Source: an uncultured Verrucomicrobiota bacterium
Lineage (GTDB): Bacteria > Verrucomicrobiota > Kiritimatiellia > RFP12 > UBA3636
Length of the DNA stretch: 34,649 nt
Assembly (NCBI GenBank): GCA_946534105.1
Contig: CAMNCG010000015.1
Location: 1-34,649, forward strand
Reading direction: 5' to 3'
Part shown: positions 26,515-34,649 of the stretch, piece after piece
Numbering within the stretch: position 1 is the first letter of the stretch
How the letters are laid out: the number at the start of each line of letters is the position of its first letter
Position numbers and translations under genes: made by a program
The notes under the pieces: generated by a model
The model's input: only the letters and a program-made list of their open reading frames with translations
Database searches by the model: none
What the model was told of the DNA's origin: nothing

Positions 26515-28608
26515 ATGAAAGCGCTTTGGATAGACCTTCCAGCCGACGCAATGAACGTCGCGGCGGCTTTCCGCGTCACCCTCGATTTGCCCGACGGCGG
26601 CGCGACGCTGCGCCTCGCCGCCGCCGACGCCTACCGCCTATGGATTGACGGCCGTCTCGCCGCGCATGGTCCCGCCCGCACCGCGCACGGCTGCGCCCGC
26701 GTGGACGAGATTCCGCTCCCGTCCGGCCATGTCGCCGTCTTCGCCGAGGTTTACTCGGCGCATGTGCCGTGCTTCGACGGCGTGAACCAGGATGCCTTCT
26801 TCGCGGCGGAGGTGTTCGCGGGTGACGGCCGCATCCTGGCCACGACTCCCGACTTCGAGGCGTGGCGAGACCTCACGCTCGTCCAGAAGGTGCGGCGCAG
26901 CAGCTACCAGCGCGGCTTCCTCGAATCGCGCCGCCTTGCCGCCGACCCTGCGGCTTTCCGATGTGGCGGCCCAGCCCCGGAAGGGTGGGCGAGAGTCGCA
27001 ACCGTGCCTAGAACGCTGCCGCGTCTTCTTCCCCGCGGCGTTCCCTATCCGGTGCTCGACTTCCACGACGCTGGCGCGCCAACCGAACGCTTCCCAATCA
27101 CCTTCGACCCGGACGCGACGCCGACGCTGGGCCGCGAAATCACGCAGGTTGGCGACGGACGCGTCAAGGGATTCACCCCTGCCGAATGGGAGGACGACCC
27201 CGCACTGGACGCCGCACGGCTCTCCGCCATCACTTCAACCACGGAACACACGGAACACACGGAAGTTGCCCTCTACGACTTCGGCCGCATCCTAGCCGGC
27301 TTCCTCTCGCTGCGCGTCCGCGCCGCAGCCCCGACAGGCGCGACCATCCTCGTCGTTTACGACGAACTCCTGGCCCCGGGCGGCGCCAGCTTCCCCGTGG
27401 ATCCCTTCCGCGGCGCATGGACGCGCATCGTAAAGTGGCGCCTCGCGCCCGGAGCATACGACCTTCTTGCCTTCCACCCCGCAACAGTGCGCTACGCCGC
27501 CGTCGCCGTGATCGAAGGCAATGCGGAAATCGAAAGGCTCGGCATCGTCGATTTCGAGAATCCCGACAAGTCCCGCGCGGCTCTGCCCTCCACTGGCGAC
27601 GCCACGCTGGATGCCATCGTTGCAGCCGCGCGGGAGACTTTCGCGCACAATGCGGTGGATGTCTTCACCGACTGCCCAGCCCGCGAACGCGCCGGCTGGC
27701 TTTTCGACTCCTTCTTCACGGGCCGCGCCGAAGCGCTCTTCACCGGCCGCAACCTTGTCGAGCGGGCCTTTCTCGAAAACTACGCCCTCGCCCCGCAGTT
27801 TCCGGAACTGCCGGAGGGAATGATTCCGATGTGCTATCCAGCCGAGTCGCCGGGGCGCTCCTTCATCCCCAACTGGTCTCTCTGGTGGCTTCTGGAACTG
27901 CGGGAATACTTTGGCCGCACGGGCGACATCTCCGTCATCGACGCCTCGCGCCCCAAGATCAGGGCGCTGCTAGAATGGTTCCGCAAGTTTGAAAACGCGG
28001 ACGGACTTCTGGAGGACCTCCCCGGCTGGGTATTTGTCGAGTGGAGCCCCTGCAACGACAAAGACCACGTCAGCGGCGTGAACTTCCCCACGAACTTCCT
28101 TTACGCTGAGGCGCTGGAGGCGGCGGGTGCGCTCCTCGGCGACTCCGAGACCGTCGCGCACGGCGCGGCGGTGCGCGAAGCCGCGGCGCGCCTCGCCTGG
28201 AACGGCGAATGGTTCGAGGACAATGCCGTGCGCGGCGACGACGGCGCGTTGCGCCTCGCCGGCCACGTCACAGAGACCGGGCAGTACTACGCCTTCTACT
28301 TCGGCGCGGCAACGCCGGAGACGCGCCCCGCGCTCTGGAAGCGCCTTTGCGCCGAGTTCGGCCCGGGACGCGAATGCTCCGCCGTCCATCCCGGCATCCC
28401 GCCCTCGGACAGCATCCCCGGCGTCTATCTCAGGCTGGAGCTGCTGCTGCGCCATGGCCACGCCGGACAGTGTCTCGACGAATGCCGACGCATCTTCGGG
28501 CCGATGGCGCGCCTGACCGGGACGATTTGGGAGCACATTGCGCCAGGCGACAGCATGGACCACGGCTTTGCCGCCTCCGCGGCCTGCCTCGTTGTCAAAG
28601 CCCTGTGA
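26515..28608 (+). CDS. GH78 alpha-L-rhamnosidase-like enzyme
   Basis: 697 residues from ATG 26515 ('MKALWIDLPADAMNV'); the track start at 26239 lies in the permease. N-terminal beta-sandwich domains precede an (alpha/alpha)6 barrel. The GH78 signature 'DCPARERAGWLFD' (D386, E391, D398) matches DCPxRxERxGWxGD of family members. 'GTIWEHIAPGDSMDHGF' supplies the C-terminal catalytic Glu. There is no signal peptide, so it should work in the cytoplasm, removing terminal L-rhamnose from imported oligosaccharides. A nine-base repeat encodes 'TSTTEHTEHTE' (241-250) just before the strand 'VALYDFGRILAGF'. It is the last gene of the operon. Confidence 0.88.
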   Translation: MKALWIDLPADAMNVAAAFRVTLDLPDGGATLRLAAADAYRLWIDGRLAAHGPARTAHGCARVDEIPLPSGHVAVFAEVYSAHVPCFDGVNQDAFFAAEVFAGDGRILATTPDFEAWRDLTLVQKVRRSSYQRGFLESRRLAADPAAFRCGGPAPEGWARVATVPRTLPRLLPRGVPYPVLDFHDAGAPTERFPITFDPDATPTLGREITQVGDGRVKGFTPAEWEDDPALDAARLSAITSTTEHTEHTEVALYDFGRILAGFLSLRVRAAAPTGATILVVYDELLAPGGASFPVDPFRGAWTRIVKWRLAPGAYDLLAFHPATVRYAAVAVIEGNAEIERLGIVDFENPDKSRAALPSTGDATLDAIVAAARETFAHNAVDVFTDCPARERAGWLFDSFFTGRAEALFTGRNLVERAFLENYALAPQFPELPEGMIPMCYPAESPGRSFIPNWSLWWLLELREYFGRTGDISVIDASRPKIRALLEWFRKFENADGLLEDLPGWVFVEWSPCNDKDHVSGVNFPTNFLYAEALEAAGALLGDSETVAHGAAVREAAARLAWNGEWFEDNAVRGDDGALRLAGHVTETGQYYAFYFGAATPETRPALWKRLCAEFGPGRECSAVHPGIPPSDSIPGVYLRLELLLRHGHAGQCLDECRRIFGPMARLTGTIWEHIAPGDSMDHGFAASAACLVVKAL
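27236..27264 (+). repeat. 9-bp tandem repeat inside the GH78 gene
   Basis: ACGGAACAC, ACGGAACAC, ACGGAA follow CAACC. With a period divisible by three it encodes 'TTEHTEHTE' in a loop of the N-terminal domains without disturbing the frame. Confidence 0.85.
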
Positions 28609-28735
28609 ATCGCCGTCTTGAAGTCGTCCTCTTTCCCGCTCGGTGTCCAAAATCCCGGATTGCAAGCAACAGGTCACACCCACGCCACCATCATGGGCGG
28701 CTCATGCGTCCGGTTTCATGCTATAATTCCGCGGC
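28609..28735. other. Intergenic region after the operon
   Basis: These 127 bases separate the GH78 gene from the lipid enzyme. No hairpin followed by a T-run is visible, so no intrinsic terminator can be called. The stretch holds the shared motif GGATTGCAAGCAACA (28657-28671, also at 13953) and the extended -10 of the next gene. Confidence 0.6.
28719..28727 (+). promoter_or_regulatory. Extended -10 promoter of the MFS-PlsC-ligase gene
   Basis: TGCTATAAT is a perfect extended -10. It ends 8 bases before ATG 28736, so the predicted transcript starts within about two bases of the start codon. No good -35 is present. Confidence 0.6.
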
Positions 28736-31700
28736 ATGAAACGCTTGTTTGGAAATAGGGCCGCGGTCCGGATCGGCACCGCCGCCGTCCGGCGCCGGAA
28801 GGAAGCCGCGTTCGCGTGGCTCAACGCCACGCAGTTCCTCGGCGCGCTGAACGACAATTTCTTCAAGATGTTCGTGACGCTGTTCCTCGTGGGACAGCTC
28901 CCGGTGGCGTGGCGCGACACCACGCTTTCGCTCGCGACGATCCTCTTCGCGCTGCCCTTCCTCCTCTTCGCCCCGCTCGCGGGGTATTTCGCGGACCGGT
29001 TTTCCAAAAGCCGCGTGACGGTCGCGCTCAAGTACGCGGAACTCGGCGTGATGGCGCTGGGGCTCCCGGCGTTCTTCTTCTCGTGGCGTCCGGCGCTTTC
29101 GGCGGCGCTGCTGCTTTCGCTGCTGTTCCTCATGGCGCTCCAGAGCGCGCTGTTCGCGCCGACGAAGTACGGGATTGTGCCGGAGCTCGTGAAGCGCGAC
29201 CGGCTCACGGAGGCGAACGCGGTGCTGGTGGCGTGGAGCTACCTCGCGATCATCATCGGTTCCTTCTGCGCGCCGGCGATCGGCGACCTGCTGACCGGGC
29301 CGGCCGGACTAGCGCGGCCGAAGGCGTACACGCTCGCGCAGTGCGTGTGCGTCGCGCTCGCGGCGCTTGGCGTGGCCTCTTCGCTGCGCGTCTGGCTGGT
29401 TCGTCCCGCCAATCCGGGCCTGAAACCCGACTGGCTGTTTGCGCGGCAGCTCTGGCGCACCTCCGGATGGGTGCGGCGCGATCCGCACCTTTTCCTCGCG
29501 ATGGCCGGCACCGCGCTCTTTTCGCTCGTCGGCGCGTACGTCCAGATCGGACTTGTGGCGTACGGCGTGCAGACGCTCGGGCTTTCCGCCGAACGCTCCG
29601 GCTTCCTCTTCTTCTTCCCGGCCCTCGGCATCGCCGCCGGGTCGTGGCTCGCCGGGCGCCTTTCGAAGCGCAACGTCGAGCTCGGCGTGATGCCCGTCGG
29701 CGCCGCGATGCTCGCCGCGGGGCTCCTCTGGGTCGGCGGCGCGGCGCACCGCCCGCCGTTCGGGCTGCTCTTCCCGGTGCTTTTCGGAGCCGGTGTCGGC
29801 GCGGGGCTGTTCGTGGTGCCGCTCGACACCTTCCTCCAGCTCCGGCTCCCGCCGGAGCGGCGCGGCGAGGGGCTCGCGCTCAATTCCTTCCTGTCGTGGA
29901 CGGGCGTTCTCGGCGCCGGGCTTCTCATGCTCGCGCTTTCGCGCGGGTTCGGGCTCGCGCCGGACCGGCAGCTGCTTGCGGTGGGCGCGCTCGCGGTGCT
30001 CCTCTTCACGGGTGCGCTCGTCGCGGTGCGCGACTTCTTCGTGCGCACGGTCGCGACGGCGCTCGTGAAGACGCTCTACCGCGTTCGCGAGAGCGGCATC
30101 GAGAACCTCCCCGTGGACGGTCCCGCGCTCCTTCTGGCGAACCACAGCAGCTACTTCGACGCGCTGCTGCTCTCCGCCACGACCCGCCGGCGGATCCGCT
30201 TCCTCATGGATCCGGCGATGATCGAAAAGTTCCGCTGGCTGAAGCCGCTGCTGCGGCTCTACCGCGTGATCCCGGTCTCCTCGAAAAGTTCCCCGATCAC
30301 GATCGCCCGCGCGCTGCGGGAAGCCCGGCGGGCGCTCGACGAGGGGTACATGGTGTGCGTCTTCCCGGAGGGCGGCGTCACGCGCACCGGCACCGTCCGC
30401 GCCTTCCACCGCGGCTACGAGCGCATCGTCCGCGGAACGGACTACCCGCTCGTGCCGGTCTACATGGGCGGCTCGTGGGGGACCATGTTTGCGTACTACG
30501 GCGGGCAGCTCCTCCGGGACTGGCGGCGGCTCCGGCTCCACCGGTACCGCGTGACCGTGATGTTCGGAAAGCCTCTTCCGGCCCACACCGACGCCTTCCG
30601 CGTCCGGCGCGCGGTGATGGAACTTTCCTGCGACTGGTTCAACTCCCGCAAGGACGAGCACTCGTCGCTCGGCGAAACGACGGTCCGCACCTGCCGTCGG
30701 CACTGGAGGGACCCGTTCGCGGACGACACGAACGGCGTGAAGCTCACGTGGGGGCGGACGCTTGTCGGCGCGCTCGTCATCGCCCGCGCGATCGCGAAGC
30801 GCACGCGCGGCGACCGCCACGTCGGCATCCTGCTGCCGAGCTGCTGCCCGGCGATGCTCTGCAACGTCGCCGTGGCGCTCCTCGGCAAGAGCGCCGTGAA
30901 CCTCAACTTCACCGTCGGAAACGCCGCGTTCGGCTCCGCGATCCGGCAGTGCGGGATCCGGACGGTCCTCACGAGCCGGAAGTTCGTGGAGCGCTTTCCG
31001 GACCTTCCGGTCCCGGAAGGCGCGTACGTCTTCCTCGAAGACCTCATGAAGAAGACCTCGACGGCGTCGAAGCTCAGCGCGCTCCTCCGCGCGAAGTTCC
31101 TGCCGATGCGCTGGATGGTGCGCACCGACCCCACGGGGCCGGACTCCATCGCGATGGTCCTCTTTTCCTCGGGCTCCACCGGCGAGCCGAAGGGCGTGAT
31201 GCTGAGCCACCACAACGTCCTTTCGGAAGTCGAGGCGCTGCGGATGCTTCTCGCCACGAGCACGGCGGACCACATGTGCGCCGTCCTGCCGTTCTTCCAC
31301 TCCTTCGGCCTCATCGGGTGCCTCTGGTACCCGCTCCTCACGCACGTCCGCGCCACGTGCCACCCGAACCCGCTCGACGCCCAGACCGTGATTTCCATCG
31401 TCCGCGAGCACAAGTCCACGCTCGTGTGGGGCACCCCGACGTTTCTCCAGCTCTACCTGCGGCGCGCCACGAAGGAGGACTTCTCCTCCCTCCGCGTCGT
31501 CCTCGCCGGCGGCGAAAAGCTCAAGGATTCGCTCATCCAGGGCTACGTCGAAAAGTTCGGGGTCCGCCCCCTCGAAGCCTACGGCGCCACGGAGATGGCG
31601 CCCGGAATCGCGGTGTCCGTCCCTCCGGGCACCGGCGGCGGCGTCGTGCAGCCCGGCTACAAGGAAGGCCGCACGGGCGTGCCGTGCCCCGGCATCGCGA

Positions 31701-32230
31701 TGAAGATCGTCGATCCGGACACCGGCGAAGAGCTCGGCCCCGACCAGCCGGGGCTCCTGTACCTGCGCGGTCCGAACGTCATGCTTGGCTACCTTGGCCG
31801 GCAGGACCTCACGGACGAGGTGATCGACAAGGACGGCTGGTACTGCACGGGCGACATCGCGTTCGTGGACGAGGACGGCTTCGTCGCGCTCACCGACCGC
31901 CTGTCGCGCTTCAGCAAGATCGGCGGCGAGATGGTGCCGCACCTCGGCGTCGAGGAGGCGATCGTGAGCGCCGCCGGCCTCGAAGAGGGCAAGATCGCTG
32001 TCACCGGCGTGCCGGACGAAAAGAAGGGCGAGAAGCTCGTCGTCCTCTACACGCCCGACTGCGGCGACCCCGCGTGGCTTCAGGAGGCCCTCGCCGGCGT
32101 GGACGGTCTTCCCAACCTCTGGAAGCCCGCGAAGGCCGACTGGCACCGCGTGGACGCCATTCCGCTCCTCGGCACCGGCAAGATCGACCTCGCGGCCGTG
32201 AAGCGCATCGCGCGGAGCTTCGATTCCTGA
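28736..32230 (+). CDS. LplT/Aas-like three-domain protein: MFS lysophospholipid flippase, PlsC acyltransferase, acyl-ACP synthetase
   Basis: 1164 residues. Residues about 25-440 are a 12-segment MFS carrier like LplT ('LGALNDNFFKMFVTLFLVG', 'FSKSRVTVALKY'). Residues about 445-640 are a PlsC acyltransferase with the HX4D motif 'NHSSYFD' (H470, D475) and 'FPEGG' (543-547). Residues about 650-1164 are an AMP-forming ligase with the P-loop-like 'SSGSTGEPKG' (811-820), 'YGATEMAP' and 'GWYCTGDIAFVDEDGF'. In E. coli LplT brings lysophospholipids to the inner leaflet and Aas re-acylates them. The three-domain fusion is known in many bacteria, so this is a membrane-lipid repair enzyme at the inner membrane. 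It seems unrelated to the sugar genes. The extended -10 supports the chosen start. Confidence 0.92.
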   Translation: MKRLFGNRAAVRIGTAAVRRRKEAAFAWLNATQFLGALNDNFFKMFVTLFLVGQLPVAWRDTTLSLATILFALPFLLFAPLAGYFADRFSKSRVTVALKYAELGVMALGLPAFFFSWRPALSAALLLSLLFLMALQSALFAPTKYGIVPELVKRDRLTEANAVLVAWSYLAIIIGSFCAPAIGDLLTGPAGLARPKAYTLAQCVCVALAALGVASSLRVWLVRPANPGLKPDWLFARQLWRTSGWVRRDPHLFLAMAGTALFSLVGAYVQIGLVAYGVQTLGLSAERSGFLFFFPALGIAAGSWLAGRLSKRNVELGVMPVGAAMLAAGLLWVGGAAHRPPFGLLFPVLFGAGVGAGLFVVPLDTFLQLRLPPERRGEGLALNSFLSWTGVLGAGLLMLALSRGFGLAPDRQLLAVGALAVLLFTGALVAVRDFFVRTVATALVKTLYRVRESGIENLPVDGPALLLANHSSYFDALLLSATTRRRIRFLMDPAMIEKFRWLKPLLRLYRVIPVSSKSSPITIARALREARRALDEGYMVCVFPEGGVTRTGTVRAFHRGYERIVRGTDYPLVPVYMGGSWGTMFAYYGGQLLRDWRRLRLHRYRVTVMFGKPLPAHTDAFRVRRAVMELSCDWFNSRKDEHSSLGETTVRTCRRHWRDPFADDTNGVKLTWGRTLVGALVIARAIAKRTRGDRHVGILLPSCCPAMLCNVAVALLGKSAVNLNFTVGNAAFGSAIRQCGIRTVLTSRKFVERFPDLPVPEGAYVFLEDLMKKTSTASKLSALLRAKFLPMRWMVRTDPTGPDSIAMVLFSSGSTGEPKGVMLSHHNVLSEVEALRMLLATSTADHMCAVLPFFHSFGLIGCLWYPLLTHVRATCHPNPLDAQTVISIVREHKSTLVWGTPTFLQLYLRRATKEDFSSLRVVLAGGEKLKDSLIQGYVEKFGVRPLEAYGATEMAPGIAVSVPPGTGGGVVQPGYKEGRTGVPCPGIAMKIVDPDTGEELGPDQPGLLYLRGPNVMLGYLGRQDLTDEVIDKDGWYCTGDIAFVDEDGFVALTDRLSRFSKIGGEMVPHLGVEEAIVSAAGLEEGKIAVTGVPDEKKGEKLVVLYTPDCGDPAWLQEALAGVDGLPNLWKPAKADWHRVDAIPLLGTGKIDLAAVKRIARSFDS

Positions 32231-32232
32231 TG

Positions 32233-32283
32233 CCGTTTCCGTTTTCCCCGTTTCCCCCTTCCTTCCGCTTCCGTTCGTTTTCC
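32233..32283 (+). repeat. Pyrimidine-rich degenerate repeat tract before the GH42 gene
   Basis: About 50 bases made of C and T with scattered G (units like CCGTTTC, CGTTTTC, CCCGTTT). It may be another decayed heptamer tract, but the period is not clean. It occupies most of the 76-base gap before ATG 32307, which has no Shine-Dalgarno sequence. Confidence 0.4.
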
Positions 32284-32306
32284 ATCGCCCCCAAGTCCAC
32301 CGACCC

Positions 32307-34364
32307 ATGCTTCTGCAACCCCGTTTCCCGTTTTTCCTCCACGGCGGCGACTACAACCCCGATCAGTGGCTTCATGTTCCCGGCACCGTCGACGAGGATT
32401 TCCGCCTGTTTCCGCTCGCCGGCGTGAATTCCCTCTCCGTGGGGATTTTCTCGTGGGCGGCCCTCGAGCCGGAGGAGGGACGATACGAATTCGGCTGGCT
32501 CGACGACGTGATGGACCGCGCCGCCGCGCGCGGCATGGCCGTCGTGCTCGCGACGCCTTCCGGCGCGAAGCCCGCGTGGATGGCCGAGAAGTACCCGGAG
32601 GTGCGGCGGATGACCGGCGACGGCGTGCACGAACCCGCCCGCGAACAGCAGTGCCGCCGTCACAACCATTGCCCCACGTCCCCGGTCTACCGCGCGAAGG
32701 TCCGCGCCGTGAACGAGGCGCTCGCCTCGCGCTACGGGCGCCACCCGGCGCTCGCGTTCTGGCACGTTTCCAACGAATACAACGGCGAATGCCGCTGCCC
32801 GCTTTGCCTGGCCGCCTTCCGCGACTGGCTGCGCGCCAGGTACGGTTCGCTGGAGGCGCTCAACGAGGCCTGGTGGACCGGCTTCTGGGCGCACGCGTAT
32901 TCGGACTGGTCGCAGATCGCGTGCATCGACGACTCGGTGGACGGGCTCGTCCTCGACTGGAAGCGCTTCGTCACGCACCAGACCGCCGATTTCCTCCGCG
33001 CCGAGGCCGAGCCCCTGCGCCGCCTCGCGCCCGGCGTGCCCGTGACGACGAACCTCATGGGCTTCTACGAGGGTCTGGACTACATGCGGCTCGCGCGCGA
33101 GCTCGACGTCGTCTCGTGGGACAACTACCCGCAGTACCACGAACGGCCCGGCGAAACGGAGCGCCTCGCGGCCATGACGGGCCTCGCGCACGACTACATG
33201 CGCTCGCTCAAGCCGGGCCGCCCGTTCCTCATGATGGAGTCCAGCCCCGGTCCGGTGAACTGGTACCACCACAACCGCCTCCTCCGTCCCGGGCAGCACC
33301 GCCTCAAGTCCCTCCAGGCCGTCGCGCACGGCGCGGATTCCGTTCAGTACTTCCAGATCCGCAAGGGCAGGGGAGGATCGGAAAAGTTCCACGCCGCGGT
33401 GATCGACCACGAGGGCTCGGAGAACACGCGCATGTTCCGGGAGGTCGCGCAGGTCGGACGCGACCTCGAGGCGCTCCGTCCCGTGCTCGGCTCCGTCGTG
33501 CGCCCCAGGGTCGCGCTCGTCTTCGACCGCGAAAGCGACTGGTCGCAGAAGGCCGCGCAGGGGCCACTCGAATCGATCAAGACGGGGTACGCCGACACCG
33601 TGGCGGCGCACTACCGGCCGTTCTGGAAGCGCGGCGTCGCGGTGGACGTCGTGGACGGAGATTCGCCCCTCGACGGCTATTCGCTCGTCGTCGCGCCGGA
33701 TCTCTTCCTCCTTCGCGACGGTTTCGCCTCCCGCGTGGAGGCGTTCGTCCGCGGCGGCGGCACGTTCGTCGCCACCTGGCTCACCGGCATCGTCGGTCCG
33801 ACCGGGCTCTGCTTCCGCGGCGGATTTCCCGGGCCGCTTCGCAAGGTCCTCGGCGTCTGGGCCGAAGAGACGGACTACCTCTACGACGACGAACGCAACT
33901 CCGTCGAATTCGCCGCCGGCAACCGCCTCGGCGTCTCCGGTTCCTTCGGCACGTCGCTCGTCTGCGACGTTGTGCACGCCGAAGGAGCCGAAACGGTCGC
34001 GACGTACGGTCGCGACTTCTACGCCGGCACGCCGGCGCTCACGGCGAACCGCTTCGGAAAAGGCGAAGCGTGGTATCTCGCGACGCGCGGCGACGAGGCG
34101 CTCCTCGACGCCTTCCACGGCGCGCTCGCGCGCCGCCTCGCGCTGCCCCGCGCGCTCGACGCGGAGCTTCCCGAAGGCGTCTCCGCCCACCTCCGCGAGG
34201 GCGAAGACGGCGCGCGCCACGTCTTCCTCCTCAACTTCGCCTCCGCGCCCCGTGCCGTCGATCTCGGCCCCGCGCCCCGCCGCGACCTCCTCGCCGCCGG
34301 CGCGTCGGTCTCCGGCGCCGTCACCCTCCCGCCCTTCGGGGCGATGGTCCTCGAAGACGCCTGA
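32307..34364 (+). CDS. GH42 beta-galactosidase
   Basis: 685 residues, the usual size for GH42. The TIM barrel begins 'FLHGGDYNPDQW', a family hallmark. Acid/base E157 lies in 'WHVSNEYNGEC' and nucleophile E311 in 'LMMESSPGPVNWY'. Cysteines C116, C162, C164 and C167 ('QQCRRHNHC', 'ECRCPLC') match the GH42 zinc site. A trimerisation domain ('VALVFDRESDW', 'LVVAPDLFLLRDG') and a C-terminal beta-domain ('GVSAHLREGEDGARHVFLLNF') follow. There is no signal peptide, so it is cytoplasmic and would hydrolyse beta-linked galactose from imported galactooligosaccharides. It converges with folK on the other strand. Confidence 0.92.
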   Translation: MLLQPRFPFFLHGGDYNPDQWLHVPGTVDEDFRLFPLAGVNSLSVGIFSWAALEPEEGRYEFGWLDDVMDRAAARGMAVVLATPSGAKPAWMAEKYPEVRRMTGDGVHEPAREQQCRRHNHCPTSPVYRAKVRAVNEALASRYGRHPALAFWHVSNEYNGECRCPLCLAAFRDWLRARYGSLEALNEAWWTGFWAHAYSDWSQIACIDDSVDGLVLDWKRFVTHQTADFLRAEAEPLRRLAPGVPVTTNLMGFYEGLDYMRLARELDVVSWDNYPQYHERPGETERLAAMTGLAHDYMRSLKPGRPFLMMESSPGPVNWYHHNRLLRPGQHRLKSLQAVAHGADSVQYFQIRKGRGGSEKFHAAVIDHEGSENTRMFREVAQVGRDLEALRPVLGSVVRPRVALVFDRESDWSQKAAQGPLESIKTGYADTVAAHYRPFWKRGVAVDVVDGDSPLDGYSLVVAPDLFLLRDGFASRVEAFVRGGGTFVATWLTGIVGPTGLCFRGGFPGPLRKVLGVWAEETDYLYDDERNSVEFAAGNRLGVSGSFGTSLVCDVVHAEGAETVATYGRDFYAGTPALTANRFGKGEAWYLATRGDEALLDAFHGALARRLALPRALDAELPEGVSAHLREGEDGARHVFLLNFASAPRAVDLGPAPRRDLLAAGASVSGAVTLPPFGAMVLEDA

Positions 34365-34409
34365 GGGACGGACGACCCGCGGGGGACGGACCTCCGCGCG
34401 CGGCCCGCG

Positions 34410-34649
34410 TCACCAGCGCTCCGCAGAGCGGCGGACGGCGGGCCGGGCGGGGAGGGCGGCGAGAAGCCCGGAGACCGGCGGGAGGCCGGGAAGCGCGAGG
34501 GAAGGGCGGAGCTCGGCGAGCGGCTCGCAGACGAACCGGCGCGAGGCGATCTGCGGATGGGGCAGGTGCAGGTGCGGCTCGTCCCGGACCGCGTCTCCGC
34601 AGTAGAGCAGGTCGACGTCGATCGTGCGGGGATGGTGGTAGCCGGTGCG
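34410..34649 (-). CDS. folK: FolK, 7,8-dihydro-6-hydroxymethylpterin pyrophosphokinase (5' partial at the window edge)
   Basis: The minus strand from the right edge encodes 80 codons, 'TGYHHPRTIDVDLLYCGD', 'LHLPHPQIASRRFVCEPLAEL' and a stop at 34410-34412. 'PRTIDVDLL' and 'LPHPxxxxRxFVxxPL' are signature segments of FolK, which transfers pyrophosphate from ATP to the pterin in folate synthesis. The N-terminal half, including the first catalytic residues, lies outside the window. The 45 bases between it and the convergent GH42 stop are GC-rich with no clear terminator. This is a housekeeping gene and probably marks the edge of the accessory region. Confidence 0.88.
   Translation of the reverse strand, partial: RTGYHHPRTIDVDLLYCGDAVRDEPHLHLPHPQIASRRFVCEPLAELRPSLALPGLPPVSGLLAALPARPAVRRSAERW

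Noticed and set aside
28736-32230. MFS-PlsC-ligase fusion as a novel chimera
   Set aside because: This LplT/Aas-type architecture is already known in many bacteria.
29309-32308. 999-residue minus-strand ORF
   Set aside because: Antisense shadow of the same gene; low-complexity Arg/Glu/Val composition, no recognisable domain.
28816-32427. 1203-residue + strand ORF overlapping the lipid enzyme
   Set aside because: It is an out-of-frame shadow (Arg/Ala/Pro-rich, no family motifs) caused by high GC at codon position three. The 28736-32230 frame has complete domain motifs.
34365-34409. Intrinsic terminator between GH42 and folK
   Set aside because: CCGCGCGCGG is self-complementary but no stable hairpin with a T-run follows; likewise no convincing terminator was found after other genes.

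Overview
The window reads as high-GC accessory DNA of a carbohydrate-degrading bacterium, most likely from the PVC superphylum (Kiritimatiellota or Lentisphaerae type, probably a gut or rumen genome). This assignment is inference. It rests on the density of secreted and cytoplasmic glycosidases, a secreted beta-strand-repeat protein, the MFS-PlsC-acyl-ACP-synthetase fusion, and many short degenerate tandem repeats and hairpin elements inside and between genes. No rRNA, tRNA, transposase, integrase or CRISPR array was seen.

Layout. (1) 1-6302 is a mosaic of joined gene pieces on the + strand. A RadA C-terminus runs in frame into a clan-A glycosidase. It is followed by a truncated GH28 N-terminus, a DMT permease fused to a glycosidase N-terminal module and then to a PD-(D/E)XK-like C-terminus, and a GH110-like beta-helix in one open frame with a GH99/WbsX-like domain. 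(2) 6299-10774 holds a large secreted clan-A glycosidase, a metallo-beta-lactamase-fold hydrolase and an EamA permease. (3) 10775-14321 is a gene graveyard around two intact genes (a TIM-barrel sugar isomerase/epimerase-like protein and an SDR dehydrogenase). It contains two orphan AraC DNA-binding ends, a DUF2341-like scrap joined to a beta-helix C-terminus, a signal-peptide fragment and a frameshifted rhamnosidase scrap. (4) 14322-28608 is the best-preserved system: a XylR-type regulator on the - strand diverges from a seven-gene + strand operon. The operon encodes a secreted clan-A glycosidase with a CBM9-like end, a secreted beta-strand-repeat protein, a cytoplasmic GH28-SGNH fusion, a TIM-barrel epimerase-like protein, a D-2-hydroxyacid dehydrogenase, a DMT permease and a GH78 alpha-L-rhamnosidase. 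Most junctions are ATGA overlaps. (5) 28736-34364 has the LplT/Aas-like three-domain lipid enzyme and a GH42 beta-galactosidase, converging on a partial folK at the right edge.

How the genes may work together. The GH78, GH28-like, GH42, GH110-like and SGNH activities, with two epimerase-like TIM barrels, two dehydrogenases and three DMT permeases, suggest use of a rhamnose-, galactose- and uronic-acid-containing glycan such as rhamnogalacturonan. The substrate is not proven by the sequence.

The most unusual signal is repeat-driven. Several families of perfect hairpin elements sit in frame inside glycosidase genes. Degenerate 7-bp tandem repeats sit just before start codons and also inside a coding sequence. 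A 25-bp direct repeat created a nine-codon upstream ORF linking two operon genes. Several promoters look like extended -10 elements only 7-10 bases from the start codon.
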